From positions 422,726 to 486,725 of the forward strand of contig NZ_FMAJ01000004.1 of assembly GCF_900094625.1 (NCBI RefSeq): DNA of 64,000 bases, written 5' to 3'. The position numbers and the translations under genes are program-made. Shown in pieces: positions 1 through 7,816 of this stretch. Below the pieces are notes generated by a model that was not told the DNA's origin, did no database searches, and saw nothing but the letters and a program-made list of their open reading frames with translations. Numbering within the stretch: position 1 is the stretch's first letter; each line of letters begins with the position of its first letter. The stretch comes from Rhizobium aethiopicum (lineage in GTDB: Bacteria > Pseudomonadota > Alphaproteobacteria > Rhizobiales > Rhizobiaceae).

Positions 1-485
1 AGGATCTGATCGGTGTCTTTCGACTGGCTGCCGCCGAACTGGACGGAGCCCGGCTTCGCCTTCGCGGCCTCGACGAAGGCCGCCGCATTGGCAATTTCGG
101 ACTTGCCATTGACCCAGATCAGGAACTCGTCGAGCGCCATGGCGGCAATCGGGGTGAGGTCCTCCGGCTTGTAGGGAACGGCTGCCACACTCGGCAGCAG
201 ATATTCGTTGTTGGTGCCGAAGGTCAGCTTGTAGGGGTCGCCCTTATAACCCGCAGCGTAGACGAAGCCTTCGGCGCCGCTGCCGCCGCCCTTGTTGGTC
301 ACGACAATCGAGGTGCCGATCAGCTCATGTTTCGTGATGATGGACTGAACCGTGCGGGCAAAGGTGTCGGTACCGCCACCGGGACCGGAGGTAACCACGA
401 ACTCGACGGGCCTCTTCGGCTCAAAAGCCAGTGCCGGTGTGGCAACCGCGACCGCAAGCGTCATTGCAGAGAAATATTTCAGCAT
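1..485 (-). CDS. TctC-family substrate-binding protein (partial, runs off left edge)
   Basis: Periplasmic solute-binding protein of the tripartite tricarboxylate transporter (TTT) family, which delivers a carboxylate to a TctAB membrane pair. The reading frame begins with ATG at 485 and stays open to base 1. It has a signal peptide (MLKYFSAMTLAVA..., cleavage probably after ALA near residue 20), then FEPKRPVEFVV and the family's glycine-rich segment TSGPGGGTDTFAR. The C-terminal part is missing because the window ends. It lies 53 bp downstream of the PdxA2-type gene on the same strand, so the two probably form one operon under the divergent GntR regulator. The ligand is unknown; a hydroxy or sugar acid would suit the PdxA2 neighbour. 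Confidence 0.85.
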   Translation of the reverse strand, partial: MLKYFSAMTLAVAVATPALAFEPKRPVEFVVTSGPGGGTDTFARTVQSIITKHELIGTSIVVTNKGGGSGAEGFVYAAGYKGDPYKLTFGTNNEYLLPSVAAVPYKPEDLTPIAAMALDEFLIWVNGKSEIANAAAFVEAAKAKPGSVQFGGSQSKDTDQI

Positions 486-538
486 GTCAGTTCCTCCCTT
501 TGTAATATCGGCGCCCTCCAGCGCCTGCGAAATCACGT

Positions 539-1579
539 CTATTCAGCGGGCACTCGTCTCCGCTCAGCCATTCTTGCGGCCAGAAACACTGCCTCGCGAG
601 AGGCGCCGACATCGGCGATGCCGCGACCGGCGATGTCATAGGCGGTTCCGTGCGCGGGCGTGCAGAGCGGGAACGGCAGTCCACCGATCATGGTGACGCC
701 CTTGTCGAAGCCCATCATCTTCATCGCGATCTGGCCCTGGTCGTGATACATGGTCAGGACTGCGTGAAAGCCTTCCTTGAGACCGCGCAAGAAGACGGTA
801 TCCGCCGGGAAGGGACCGTCGACATCCATCCCGAGCGCTTGCGCGGCCTTCACCGCGGGCTCAATGATCTCGATCTCCTCCATGCCGAAGCTGCCACCGT
901 CACCAGCATGCGGATTGAGACCCGCGACCGCAATCCGGGGCCGGTCGTAGCCGGCCTGCCGCAGGCATTCCCTTGTCAGCTCCAATTCGGCCAGAATAGC
1001 GTTCTGGGAGAGATGGGATGCCACCGCAGACAGCGGGATATGTGATGTAACGCGGGCGTTCCAGATGCGCTCCAGTACGTTGAATTCCCGCATCTTGCCG
1101 AGATAGCCGAGGACGTCCGAAACGAAGCGGATCTCGTCGTCATATCCCGGATAGGCGTAGCGCATCGCCTTCTTGTTGAAGGGCGTGAAGCAGACGCCGT
1201 CGCAGCGGCCTTGATGGGCAAGCTGCAGGGCGAAACGGAAGTTTTCGACCGCGAATTGACCGCCGATAAGCGTGGCCTCGGAGACGATTACGTCCGCTGG
1301 GTCGAGATGCCCAAGGTCGACGAAAACATGCCCGCTTGCCGGCAGGTCGGGAATGTTGTGGCGGGAGGCGAGCTGGAGATCGAGAGCGACGCCGGCGATA
1401 TCTGCGCCCTTTTTCAGCACACGCTCGTCGCCGACGGCGATGAAGCGGCAGACCTCGCGCAGCTCGGGAAGCGCCAGCAGCCGGGCCGTCAGTTCGGGGC
1501 TGATTCCTGCCGGGTCGCCCATCGCCAATGCCAATGTCGGACGCCCTGCAGCCCGAGCTTCACTATTCAGTGCGTCCAC
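539..1579 (-). CDS. pdxA2: PdxA2-type 4-hydroxythreonine-4-phosphate dehydrogenase family protein
   Basis: NAD-dependent oxidative decarboxylase of the PdxA fold. Visible family motifs are LALAMGDPAGISPEL at the N-terminus, CFTPFNKKAM, GLNPHAGDGGSFG, PADTVFLRG and the metal/substrate segment MYHDQGQIAMKM. PdxA2 paralogues act on 4-phosphorylated four-carbon acids (giving DHAP and CO2) rather than in pyridoxal phosphate synthesis. The frame extends upstream past 1700 into the divergent regulator, so the true start is internal. GTG at 1579 has the best ribosome site (GGAGG at 1590-1586, 6 nt away) and gives 346 aa, the usual length; ATGs at 1597, 1609 and 1615 are alternatives. No DUF1537 kinase is adjacent here, though one is at 28 kb. 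Confidence 0.88.
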   Translation of the reverse strand: MDALNSEARAAGRPTLALAMGDPAGISPELTARLLALPELREVCRFIAVGDERVLKKGADIAGVALDLQLASRHNIPDLPASGHVFVDLGHLDPADVIVSEATLIGGQFAVENFRFALQLAHQGRCDGVCFTPFNKKAMRYAYPGYDDEIRFVSDVLGYLGKMREFNVLERIWNARVTSHIPLSAVASHLSQNAILAELELTRECLRQAGYDRPRIAVAGLNPHAGDGGSFGMEEIEIIEPAVKAAQALGMDVDGPFPADTVFLRGLKEGFHAVLTMYHDQGQIAMKMMGFDKGVTMIGGLPFPLCTPAHGTAYDIAGRGIADVGASREAVFLAARMAERRRVPAE

Positions 1580-1620
1580 TATCTGCCTCCATGCCATTTG
1601 CCTGTCCATGCGCATTCTGT

Positions 1621-1636
1621 ATTCTGTATACATAAT
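1621..1636. promoter_or_regulatory. Candidate GntR/FCD operator (TGTATACA palindrome)
   Basis: A 16-bp near-perfect palindrome, ATTCTGTATACATAAT, with one mismatched pair around the core TGTATACA (1625-1632). It lies between the start of the PdxA2-type gene (1579) and the divergent GntR gene (1715). FCD-type GntR repressors commonly bind short T-G-T-A-x-A-C-A-like palindromes, so this is the natural operator for the adjacent regulator. Binding is inferred. Confidence 0.55.
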
Positions 1637-1714
1637 TATTTGCGCATTGTGAAGACCCCTTCCGATGGCATAAGATGATGTGGTCGAAGCAATACACAGA
1701 TCGGGGATCACACC

Positions 1715-2389
1715 TTGGACGGCACGGCCGAAAGAGCAGCAGGGCGCGGAATTATCGAACGGCAGTCGCTCCATCAGGAGATTGTCAGCCGGCTGCGCGA
1801 CATGATCATCGAGGGAGAATTGCAGCCGGGGGAGCGCCTTTACGAAATCCCGCTCGGCGAATCACTCGGCGTGTCACGCACGCCTTTGCGCGAAGCATTG
1901 AAATCGCTCGCCAGTGAAGGCCTGGTGGAACTTGCTCCGGGTCGTGGTGCGGTGGTCCGACAGTTTAGCCGCAAGGATGTGCACGACATGCTCGTGCTGA
2001 TCCGGTCGATGGAGGAACTGGCGGCGCGTCTCGCATGCGAGGTGGCAAGCGACCAGGATATCGGGCGTGTGCGCGAGCTTCATAACCGGATGAGGGCACA
2101 TTACCAAGCCGGTGAGAGGATGGAGTACTATAAGCTCAACCAGCAGATACATAGCTCGCTCGTGGCCCTTGCCGATAATCCGCACCTGTCAGCTTTCCAC
2201 GCCACACTGCAGGCGCGGCTGAAGCGTATTCGCTTCATCGGCCATGAGGGGCCGGAGCGTTGGGCCGCGGCCATGGCCGAGCACGAGGCCATCGTCGCCG
2301 CACTGGAAAGACGCGATGTGGAAACGCTCGTCGAGATCATCGGCAAACACCTGCATAATGCCTGGCTGCGGGTGCGGGAGGCGGTCTGA
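1715..2389 (+). CDS. GntR-family transcriptional regulator (FCD domain)
   Basis: Metabolite-responsive repressor of the FadR/FCD class, 224 aa. The N-terminal winged helix-turn-helix covers about residues 15-80 (LHQEIVSRLRDMI, GESLGVSRTPLREALKSL, LVELAPGRGAVV). The C-terminal helical FCD domain follows, with conserved metal-type residues spread along it (residues about 90-215, for example QQIHSSL and HEAIVAALERRD). The start is TTG at 1715, because the in-frame region needed for the DNA-binding domain begins here and there is no ATG upstream in frame before a stop. It is divergent from the PdxA2/TctC pair and probably controls it in response to the imported acid. Confidence 0.88.
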   Translation: MDGTAERAAGRGIIERQSLHQEIVSRLRDMIIEGELQPGERLYEIPLGESLGVSRTPLREALKSLASEGLVELAPGRGAVVRQFSRKDVHDMLVLIRSMEELAARLACEVASDQDIGRVRELHNRMRAHYQAGERMEYYKLNQQIHSSLVALADNPHLSAFHATLQARLKRIRFIGHEGPERWAAAMAEHEAIVAALERRDVETLVEIIGKHLHNAWLRVREAV

Positions 2390-3141
2390 GCCCGGGAGCT
2401 CGGCTCCGCTACGTGAGAGCGCATCACTTTCGGATCGATGATCGCGCGATGCAGGAGCGACACGCCGTGGAGGTGAAGACCACATAAAGCACCACGATTG
2501 CGACGAAACTCCTCCCGAAAGAGTAAAGTTCCATAATGTTGATTACGCGATACGTTTATTCTAGCCGCAAAGTTAAAGTGTCCTGTTTCTGCAAGGTTGG
2601 AATGTCACCCTCCCCGCGTTTGCTGACCTGGCAGATTGCGGATGGGACTGAAAGCAATGAGCGAGCGTGATGTGCCGGACCGGCCGCTCAGGTCGGGGCT
2701 GGTCGGCGTGCCGTGTGGCAGCCCAAAGTGACACTTCTACTTTGCGCAACGGCGGACACTTCAACATGACCGCCAGATTCGCCACACACCGGGTACATTG
2801 CCAACCCGTCGTCCGCTGTTTAGCACTCCCGAGAGCAGCCAGTTTTCGGTCGGCAAGCCCCCGCAAACGGAAAAGTCGCACACGCTGTTCGTCACCAGGA
2901 CAGCTTTGAAAGCGCGCCTATCAGCTTGTCCGGGTGGTCCTTTTTCCGATCACGTGTCGCGAACCTGACGAGTCCGTGGCCCGCGCTCAAGCCAGATCGG
3001 CAGGAATTCGCATGGGCTGGAGTGCCGTCTTTGAATACCTTCGTCGTATGCATGACCTCCTCCTCCCCGGAATCCGGGTTCAAGCGACGCAACTTACCTG
3101 AAGGGCTGGGTCGCGAACTGGGCTGCTCGCGCCTGAAGCAG
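2390..3141. other. Gene-free region after the GntR gene
   Basis: About 750 bases with no convincing coding frame on either strand; the short open frames have arginine/serine-rich shadow composition. It holds a pair of facing imperfect inverted repeats (2576-2608 and 2728-2761), listed separately. Otherwise nothing recognised before the stress promoter at 3142. Confidence 0.6.
2576..2761. repeat. Imperfect inverted-repeat pair, MITE-like or IS-end remnant
   Basis: The left arm 2576-2608 runs AAGTGTCC...GCAAGG...AATGTCAC. The reverse complement of the right arm 2728-2761 runs AAGTGTCC...GCAAAG...AGTGTCAC. The two arms match along about 33 bp with scattered differences, and about 120 bp of non-coding DNA lies between them. 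Such facing multi-block ends are seen in insertion-sequence termini and in non-autonomous derivatives. No transposase remnant is recognisable. Confidence 0.4.
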
Positions 3142-3166
3142 GGAACGAAATCCGGGCGATCAGGTT
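3142..3166 (+). promoter_or_regulatory. EcfG-type general stress promoter (GGAAC-N17-GTT)
   Basis: GGAAC at 3142-3146 and GTT at 3164-3166, spacer 17. It points at the small gene starting at 3226, 60 bp downstream. It matches the alphaproteobacterial EcfG (RpoE-like sigma) consensus; the base before GTT is G rather than C. Confidence 0.55.
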
Positions 3167-3225
3167 AGTCAAATGAAAAAGCGGCCTTTAGACCCTGGCG
3201 AGGAGTGAACCCCAAGGAGCACGTT

Positions 3226-3477
3226 TTGAATGTTGTAAGTTTTCCCCGCGTTAGAAAGCGACGCGATGATCCCGACCGCACTTTCGTCAGCACCGACGCG
3301 GATGAGCGACGGCTCTATAAGTTCGCCCTGCAGTACGAGATGGATGGCAAGAGCTGGGCGACCGACATCTGGGCCTATTCATCCGAAGACGCCGAAGATC
3401 GCGTCGCTGCGATGCGGCGATCGCTGGCGCTGTGCGGGCAGCTCTATGCCGAGGTGGAGGCCGACGCTCCAACGTGA
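3226..3477 (+). CDS. Small conserved hypothetical protein
   Basis: Protein of 83 aa, function unknown. The N-terminus is basic (MNVVSFPRVRKRRDDPDR), followed by an acidic-aromatic body with YKFALQYEMDGKSW and several tryptophans, ending in an alanine/acid-rich helix. There is no signal peptide or membrane segment, so it is probably a small cytosolic protein. TTG at 3226 is preferred because AAGGAG at 3214-3219 sits 6 nt upstream; a GTG at 3205 in frame overlaps its own possible ribosome site. An EcfG-type promoter lies 60 bp upstream, so it probably belongs to the general stress response. It converges with the receiver/Crp regulator. Confidence 0.7.
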   Translation: MNVVSFPRVRKRRDDPDRTFVSTDADERRLYKFALQYEMDGKSWATDIWAYSSEDAEDRVAAMRRSLALCGQLYAEVEADAPT

Positions 3478-3516
3478 GTTGTGGCGGTTCCGCAGTCTGG
3501 CCATAAAATTTTCATG

Positions 3517-4656
3517 CTACCAAAGGATGGGATGCGACCGAGTAAAGGCCTTCCTAACACTCTCGATGCCTCTCAGCGAAAACCCCATCAAGCGCTCATA
3601 TTCAGCCTCAGGGATGCCGTAAGAGCCGTTTGCCTTGAGGATGAGGCCATCCCGATCGACGACGATCACCTTTCCCCGTACCGATCTGATGAGTTGTTCA
3701 CCCTCCAGAATGGGAAGCGCGCCGGTAACGCCGGAACGCCGGACGCCGAGCATGGAAGACATGTGTTCGTGGGTCAGACGCAGCACTTGGCTTTCGGCGC
3801 GGTCATCGAGCATGAGCAGCAAGCGGGCCAGTCTCTGTTCGATGGAATATCGGCTGTTGGCCAGAGCCGTATAACCCAGTTGAATTGAGAGCGTCCTTGA
3901 AAAGCACGATGTGAGAGAGCGCAACTGCGGCGCTCTCTGCGTCAGCCGAAGGAAACTGTCGATGTCGATACGTTGCGCGGCTCCCTCCGTCTGCACCACG
4001 AGATTGTAGGGCGTGCGCCAATCACCCTCCAACAGCCCGGTACCGGTCATGCCTTCACGTCCGATAAGGCCAACCTCTACATGTGAGCCATCGAGAGAGG
4101 AGGCAACAAGCGAAACCGTCCCGCTTTCAATGAAGAAAACCGCGGCTATCTCTCCAAACTGCTGCTCGAGGACCTCGCCTTGAACCAGCCGGACCGGCTT
4201 AAGAAGCGGCCGGATAAGATCATTTTCAAGCGGGGAAAGTACGGAAAGAAGGAAATTTTTGTTGCCGCCCGGCGCCTTAACCGTCACGCCTCGACAATCG
4301 GAAAGAGCACTGTAAATCGCGCTCGTTTCCAACGGCTTTTCCACGAAGATTCGATCGGCAAACCGGGGGGGAACAACGTCCCGGCCGTAGCCGGTTGCGA
4401 AGAAGAAGGGGATATTGCGCTTCGATAGCTCATCGGCGACAGGGAACACCATTGTTCCGCCGAGATTGATGTCCAAGATGGCAACTTCAACGCGGGAATC
4501 TTCGATATATCTCAGCGCCTGTTCGACGCTGGGTGCAGGTCCGACAACCTTCATTCCGATTGCTGCCAGCTTTGAGGCAAGCTCGCTGGCAAGAGCATAA
4601 TCGTCCTCGACGACCAGAACAGCCTTTTGCGCGCGTTCGTCAAAAGCCGTATTCAT
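3517..4656 (-). CDS. Receiver (FAT-GUY type) - Crp/Fnr-type regulator fusion
   Basis: Single-chain regulator of 379 aa. The receiver domain (about 10-125) has the acidic pocket VEDD, phospho-acceptor Asp62 in AILDINLGG, the switch region NIPFFFATGYG and Lys107 in VEKPL. PFxFATGY is the signature of FAT-GUY receivers, a group linked to the general stress response in alphaproteobacteria. A cyclic-nucleotide-binding-like beta-roll follows (about 140-270), then a Crp-type helix-turn-helix (HEHMSSMLGVRRSGVTGAL, about 300-320). No Fnr-type cysteine cluster is present. ATG at 4656 is chosen for GAGGAG 10 nt upstream; a TTG at 4677 is in frame. An EcfG-type promoter lies 40 bp upstream. Such receivers and Crp proteins are usually separate genes. 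Confidence 0.85.
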   Translation of the reverse strand: MNTAFDERAQKAVLVVEDDYALASELASKLAAIGMKVVGPAPSVEQALRYIEDSRVEVAILDINLGGTMVFPVADELSKRNIPFFFATGYGRDVVPPRFADRIFVEKPLETSAIYSALSDCRGVTVKAPGGNKNFLLSVLSPLENDLIRPLLKPVRLVQGEVLEQQFGEIAAVFFIESGTVSLVASSLDGSHVEVGLIGREGMTGTGLLEGDWRTPYNLVVQTEGAAQRIDIDSFLRLTQRAPQLRSLTSCFSRTLSIQLGYTALANSRYSIEQRLARLLLMLDDRAESQVLRLTHEHMSSMLGVRRSGVTGALPILEGEQLIRSVRGKVIVVDRDGLILKANGSYGIPEAEYERLMGFSLRGIESVRKAFTRSHPILW

Positions 4657-4695
4657 GACGCTCTGCCTCCTCGGCAATATACCTGTTCAAACGGA

Positions 4696-4720
4696 AACGC
4701 TCCCAATATTGGCCTGTTCC
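4696..4720 (-). promoter_or_regulatory. EcfG-type promoter (GGAAC-N16-CGTT)
   Basis: On the minus strand, GGAAC at 4720-4716 and CGTT at 4699-4696, a full match to the EcfG consensus. It points at the receiver/Crp fusion, 40 bp from its ATG at 4656. Confidence 0.7.
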
Positions 4721-4901
4721 GTCGGTGCCCAAATCGGAATGCGCTACCATAGATAATAACTTGGAGCGCCGACCGCGTCCTCGCCTTCTTCAAGGTCGGT
4801 GCCGAAAGGCGTAGAGATGCCGGATATTGTCGAGGGTCATGCCGGTATTAGCTGGCAGAGGAGAATGCTGAAGAGAAAGAGGAGCGCGACGACAAATCGC
4901 C

Positions 4902-5636
4902 TCAAACGGGCGGTGGCTCGACCATGTACGGCCGCCGACCTCGGCGGCAGAGATAAACTTCTCGTTCGGGATTAGCCTCTATGACAAAGCCGGAGCTGCG
5001 CAACATCGCTTCGACTGCTGCCTTATTGGGAATGAACCAATTGGTGGGATCGGCAGCATAGCGCTCTTCGACAAAGAACAGCTTCGGAAAATCCGGCCGG
5101 TCAAAAACCTTCCATTCCGAAAAGGCGTAGTCTTCTTCAAGCGTGGCGACACGCTCGTCGCCACGCTGCAGGCATTGAAAGAGCATGAGATCTGCGACCG
5201 CATGTTCGTAGAGCAGATCCAGTGCCAGCAACGGATGACGCAAGTGGTAGAGAACGCCCATGAAGAGCACGAGATCGAAACTCTCCCGGAGCTTCGATAC
5301 CTCATAAACGGACATCTGCCTGAACTCGACATCGAGGCCGAAATGAGCGGCAGCGAAACGGGCTTGCTCGAGATAATGTGGGTCGCTGTCGATGCCCAAC
5401 ACCCGCCCGGCATTACGGCGCTTCATTTCGAGCGTATAGAACCCGGCATTGCAGCCGATATCGAGAACGCTGCGCCCTTCCAGATCCTTGGGCACGACAT
5501 GCTTGAAGCCCTCCCACTTGAACGCCGGATAGTCACCGAGAAAATGATCCGGCGCCGTTTCGAACTCTCCCAGCCGCATATTCTGAAACCAGGGGCCGAG
5601 TTCGCTGATACGCTGCTTCAAAGCGGGATTCATCAT
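4902..5636 (-). CDS. Class I SAM-dependent methyltransferase (CmoB-like)
   Basis: Protein of 244 aa resembling the CmoB/TIGR04290 group of small-molecule or glycan methyltransferases. SAM-binding motif I is VLDIGCNAGFYTLEM (about 56-70), with GIDSDPHYLEQA as motif II. The LVLFMGVLYHLRHPLLAL segment is typical of CmoB relatives. The start is one of two adjacent ATGs (5636 or 5633); the long upstream frame overlaps the next gene and is ignored. It is the last gene of a minus-strand glycan cluster that begins at 14282, 20 bp after the UXS-like gene. It probably methylates a sugar or a glycan end; the acceptor is not shown by sequence. Confidence 0.82.
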   Translation of the reverse strand: MMNPALKQRISELGPWFQNMRLGEFETAPDHFLGDYPAFKWEGFKHVVPKDLEGRSVLDIGCNAGFYTLEMKRRNAGRVLGIDSDPHYLEQARFAAAHFGLDVEFRQMSVYEVSKLRESFDLVLFMGVLYHLRHPLLALDLLYEHAVADLMLFQCLQRGDERVATLEEDYAFSEWKVFDRPDFPKLFFVEERYAADPTNWFIPNKAAVEAMLRSSGFVIEANPEREVYLCRRGRRPYMVEPPPV

Positions 5637-5656
5637 CGCTTGCTTCCGCTTCTCGC

Positions 5657-6703
5657 TTAGTTGTCCAGGGGAGCAGTCTGCGGGGCAACCGCCCTGCGAT
5701 GGCGGCGAGGCGCTGCAACGCGTTTGCGGGGATGCTCGTCCAGATTGGCGGCAAACCAATCAATCGTGTATCTGAGCCCCTCGGCGAGAGGCACCGTAGG
5801 CTGCCAGTCGAGAAGTTCGGTCGCTCGGGATATGTCGGGGCGGCGGCGCTGAGGATCATCCTTCGGCAACGGCCTATAGGCAACGGCCGTCCGCAGCGGC
5901 AACATCGAACGGATCATCTGCGCGAGCTCGTTGATGGTGAATTCGCCGGGATTGCCGAGATTAACGGGCGCACCGGGATTGGGCTGCACATCCATCAAGG
6001 CTGTAAGGCCGCCCACAAGATCGCTGACATAGCAGAAGGACCGCGTCTGCATGCCGCTTCCATAGATAGTGAGCGGTTTTCCCGAGAGAGCCTGCACGAT
6101 CAGGTTGGAGACGATCCGGCCGTCATTGGCCTGCATTCGCGGCCCATAGGTGTTGAAGATGCGGGCGACCCGTGCATCGACGCGACCGGCGCGCAGCATG
6201 TCGAAGCAAAGAGCTTCAGCGGCACGCTTTCCCTCGTCGTAGCAGGCGCGCGGTCCTGTGCAGCTGACATTGCCGCGATAATCCTCTGTCTGCGGATGCT
6301 CGGCCGGATCGCCATAGACCTCGCTGGTCGAGGCCTGGAGGAAAGAAGCGCGATGCCGCTCGGCAAGCGCCAGCAGATTACCCGTGCCGGCGACGCAGGT
6401 CATCATCGTGTGGACGGGATCGGCCTGATATTGCGGGGGCGAGGCAGCGCAGGCCAGATTGTAGATCTGGTCGAGCGGTTCGTCGATTTCGAGGAAGTTG
6501 CAGATATCCTGATCGATGAGCCGGAAGCCAGGATGGTTCATCAACGGCCTGACATTGTCCCGGGAGCCGGTGATATAGCTGTCGACGCAAATGACGGTGT
6601 CGCCACGGCCGAGAAGAGCATCACAGAGATGCGAGCCGACAAAGCCGGCGCCCCCCGCCACCAGAACAGTCTTGCCTTTTCCGCGACGATTGACTTGAAG
6701 CAT
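5657..6703 (-). CDS. UDP-glucuronate decarboxylase (UDP-xylose synthase)-like SDR
   Basis: Extended short-chain dehydrogenase of 348 aa, closest in motif pattern to UDP-xylose synthases, which turn UDP-glucuronate into UDP-xylose and CO2 with bound NAD. The Rossmann glycine motif is GGAGFVGSH (17-25), with ASTSEVYGDP (124-133) holding the catalytic Ser/Thr. YDEGK gives Tyr155 and Lys159, and ARIFNTYGPRM follows. The C-terminal 25 residues are basic and proline-rich. It lies 12 bp after the first CgeB-like glycosyltransferase. In this cluster it would supply a pentose donor. Confidence 0.85.
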   Translation of the reverse strand: MLQVNRRGKGKTVLVAGGAGFVGSHLCDALLGRGDTVICVDSYITGSRDNVRPLMNHPGFRLIDQDICNFLEIDEPLDQIYNLACAASPPQYQADPVHTMMTCVAGTGNLLALAERHRASFLQASTSEVYGDPAEHPQTEDYRGNVSCTGPRACYDEGKRAAEALCFDMLRAGRVDARVARIFNTYGPRMQANDGRIVSNLIVQALSGKPLTIYGSGMQTRSFCYVSDLVGGLTALMDVQPNPGAPVNLGNPGEFTINELAQMIRSMLPLRTAVAYRPLPKDDPQRRRPDISRATELLDWQPTVPLAEGLRYTIDWFAANLDEHPRKRVAAPRRHRRAVAPQTAPLDN

Positions 6704-6715
6704 CGATACTCTCCT

Positions 6716-7816
6716 TCACGCTGAGATACGGTCAAAAGCTGGGGTGGCGGGCAAATCGGAAAGAGCTCGGGCGAGCTCGCCGGCACGTGCGGCGCCGGTA
6801 TGACTGCCCATCACCAGCTCCCTCGCGGCCGCGGCAGCCGCCAGACGGTCGCTGTCGCGAAGCTCCGTCAGCAGCGCCACGACATCCTCCGGTGCGCGCG
6901 CAATGTACAACGCCTCGCCGTCCGGCAGCAGCTCATCGAGGCCCCGCCAAAAGTCACTGATGATTGGCGTTCCGCAGGCGGCGGCTTCGAACAGCCGCAC
7001 ACTGGGAGACCAGCCTGCGGCAATCATATCGCCGCGGGTCACGTTCAGCGTAAACCGCTGCCGGCTGTAAAAGCTTGCATGATCGCCAGGCGGCAGATGC
7101 TCGATACGCTCGACATTGGGCGGCCATTCGATCTCGTCAGGATATTGCGGGCCGGCGACGACAAAGCGCATCGATGGCAGGCGGCGCGCCGGATCCAGCA
7201 GAAGGCGCTCCAGTGTCGGCTGCCGGTCGGGACTATAGGTTCCGAGATAGCCGAGATCCCAGCAATTGGACTCGCCAGTATTGGCATAGCGGTCCTCGTC
7301 GACCGAGCAATAGAGCGCGATGGCTCTGCGCGCGCCATATTTCTGTTCGAGCCGCGTCAACACCCTTCCGCCGGAGAAGGAGAAATAGGCGTCAAACAAG
7401 GAAACCTGCCTCAGCGCCAAATATTCCTCGTCGCCGCGGTCGAGTTTGGCGAGTGTGACCGGTGTATCGATGTCGTAAAAGCAGAGGCATTTGGGCTCCA
7501 GCGCCTCGAGCCTGTCGATGAGCGGCACACCGTCGGGAACGTAGGATCCGGCGATGACGGCATCGGCCTTGCCGAGCCTTTCACTGTAGCGCTCAATCAT
7601 TGTGCCGATATCGGAATAATAGGCGAGCTCGCAGAAATCAGGCGAAGGAAGGTCCCGGTGGCTGGCATACCACGGCACGTCCCGCTCCAGGAACAGAACC
7701 CGATGGCCATCCTGCCGAAGACCCTTGATCAGGGCGCGATAGGTCGTGGCGTGGCCGTTCCCCCAGGAGGAGGAAAGGGAGAGCCCGAGGAAGACGATGT
7801 CGAGCGATCTCGTCAT
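6716..7816 (-). CDS. CgeB-like glycosyltransferase (copy 1)
   Basis: Cytosolic GT-B fold glycosyltransferase of 366 aa related to Bacillus CgeB (Glyco_trans_1_2 C-terminal domain). The N-terminal half starts with LDIVFLGLSLSSSWGNGHA, which binds the acceptor side in this fold. The C-terminal nucleotide-sugar domain has VRLFEAAACGTPIISDFW and DGEALYIA. It overlaps the next CgeB-like gene by 4 bases (ATGA), so the genes are co-translated. The three CgeB-like proteins share the WNG-H/N-A start and the FEA-x-A-G block, pointing to old duplication with divergent specificity. Donor and acceptor are unknown; UDP-xylose from the neighbouring enzyme is a reasonable donor. Confidence 0.82.
   Translation of the reverse strand: MTRSLDIVFLGLSLSSSWGNGHATTYRALIKGLRQDGHRVLFLERDVPWYASHRDLPSPDFCELAYYSDIGTMIERYSERLGKADAVIAGSYVPDGVPLIDRLEALEPKCLCFYDIDTPVTLAKLDRGDEEYLALRQVSLFDAYFSFSGGRVLTRLEQKYGARRAIALYCSVDEDRYANTGESNCWDLGYLGTYSPDRQPTLERLLLDPARRLPSMRFVVAGPQYPDEIEWPPNVERIEHLPPGDHASFYSRQRFTLNVTRGDMIAAGWSPSVRLFEAAACGTPIISDFWRGLDELLPDGEALYIARAPEDVVALLTELRDSDRLAAAAAARELVMGSHTGAARAGELARALSDLPATPAFDRISA

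Noticed and set aside
2573..2909. Short frames on both strands in the gene-free region
   Set aside because: Arginine/serine-rich shadow composition, no start context, and they run through the inverted repeats.
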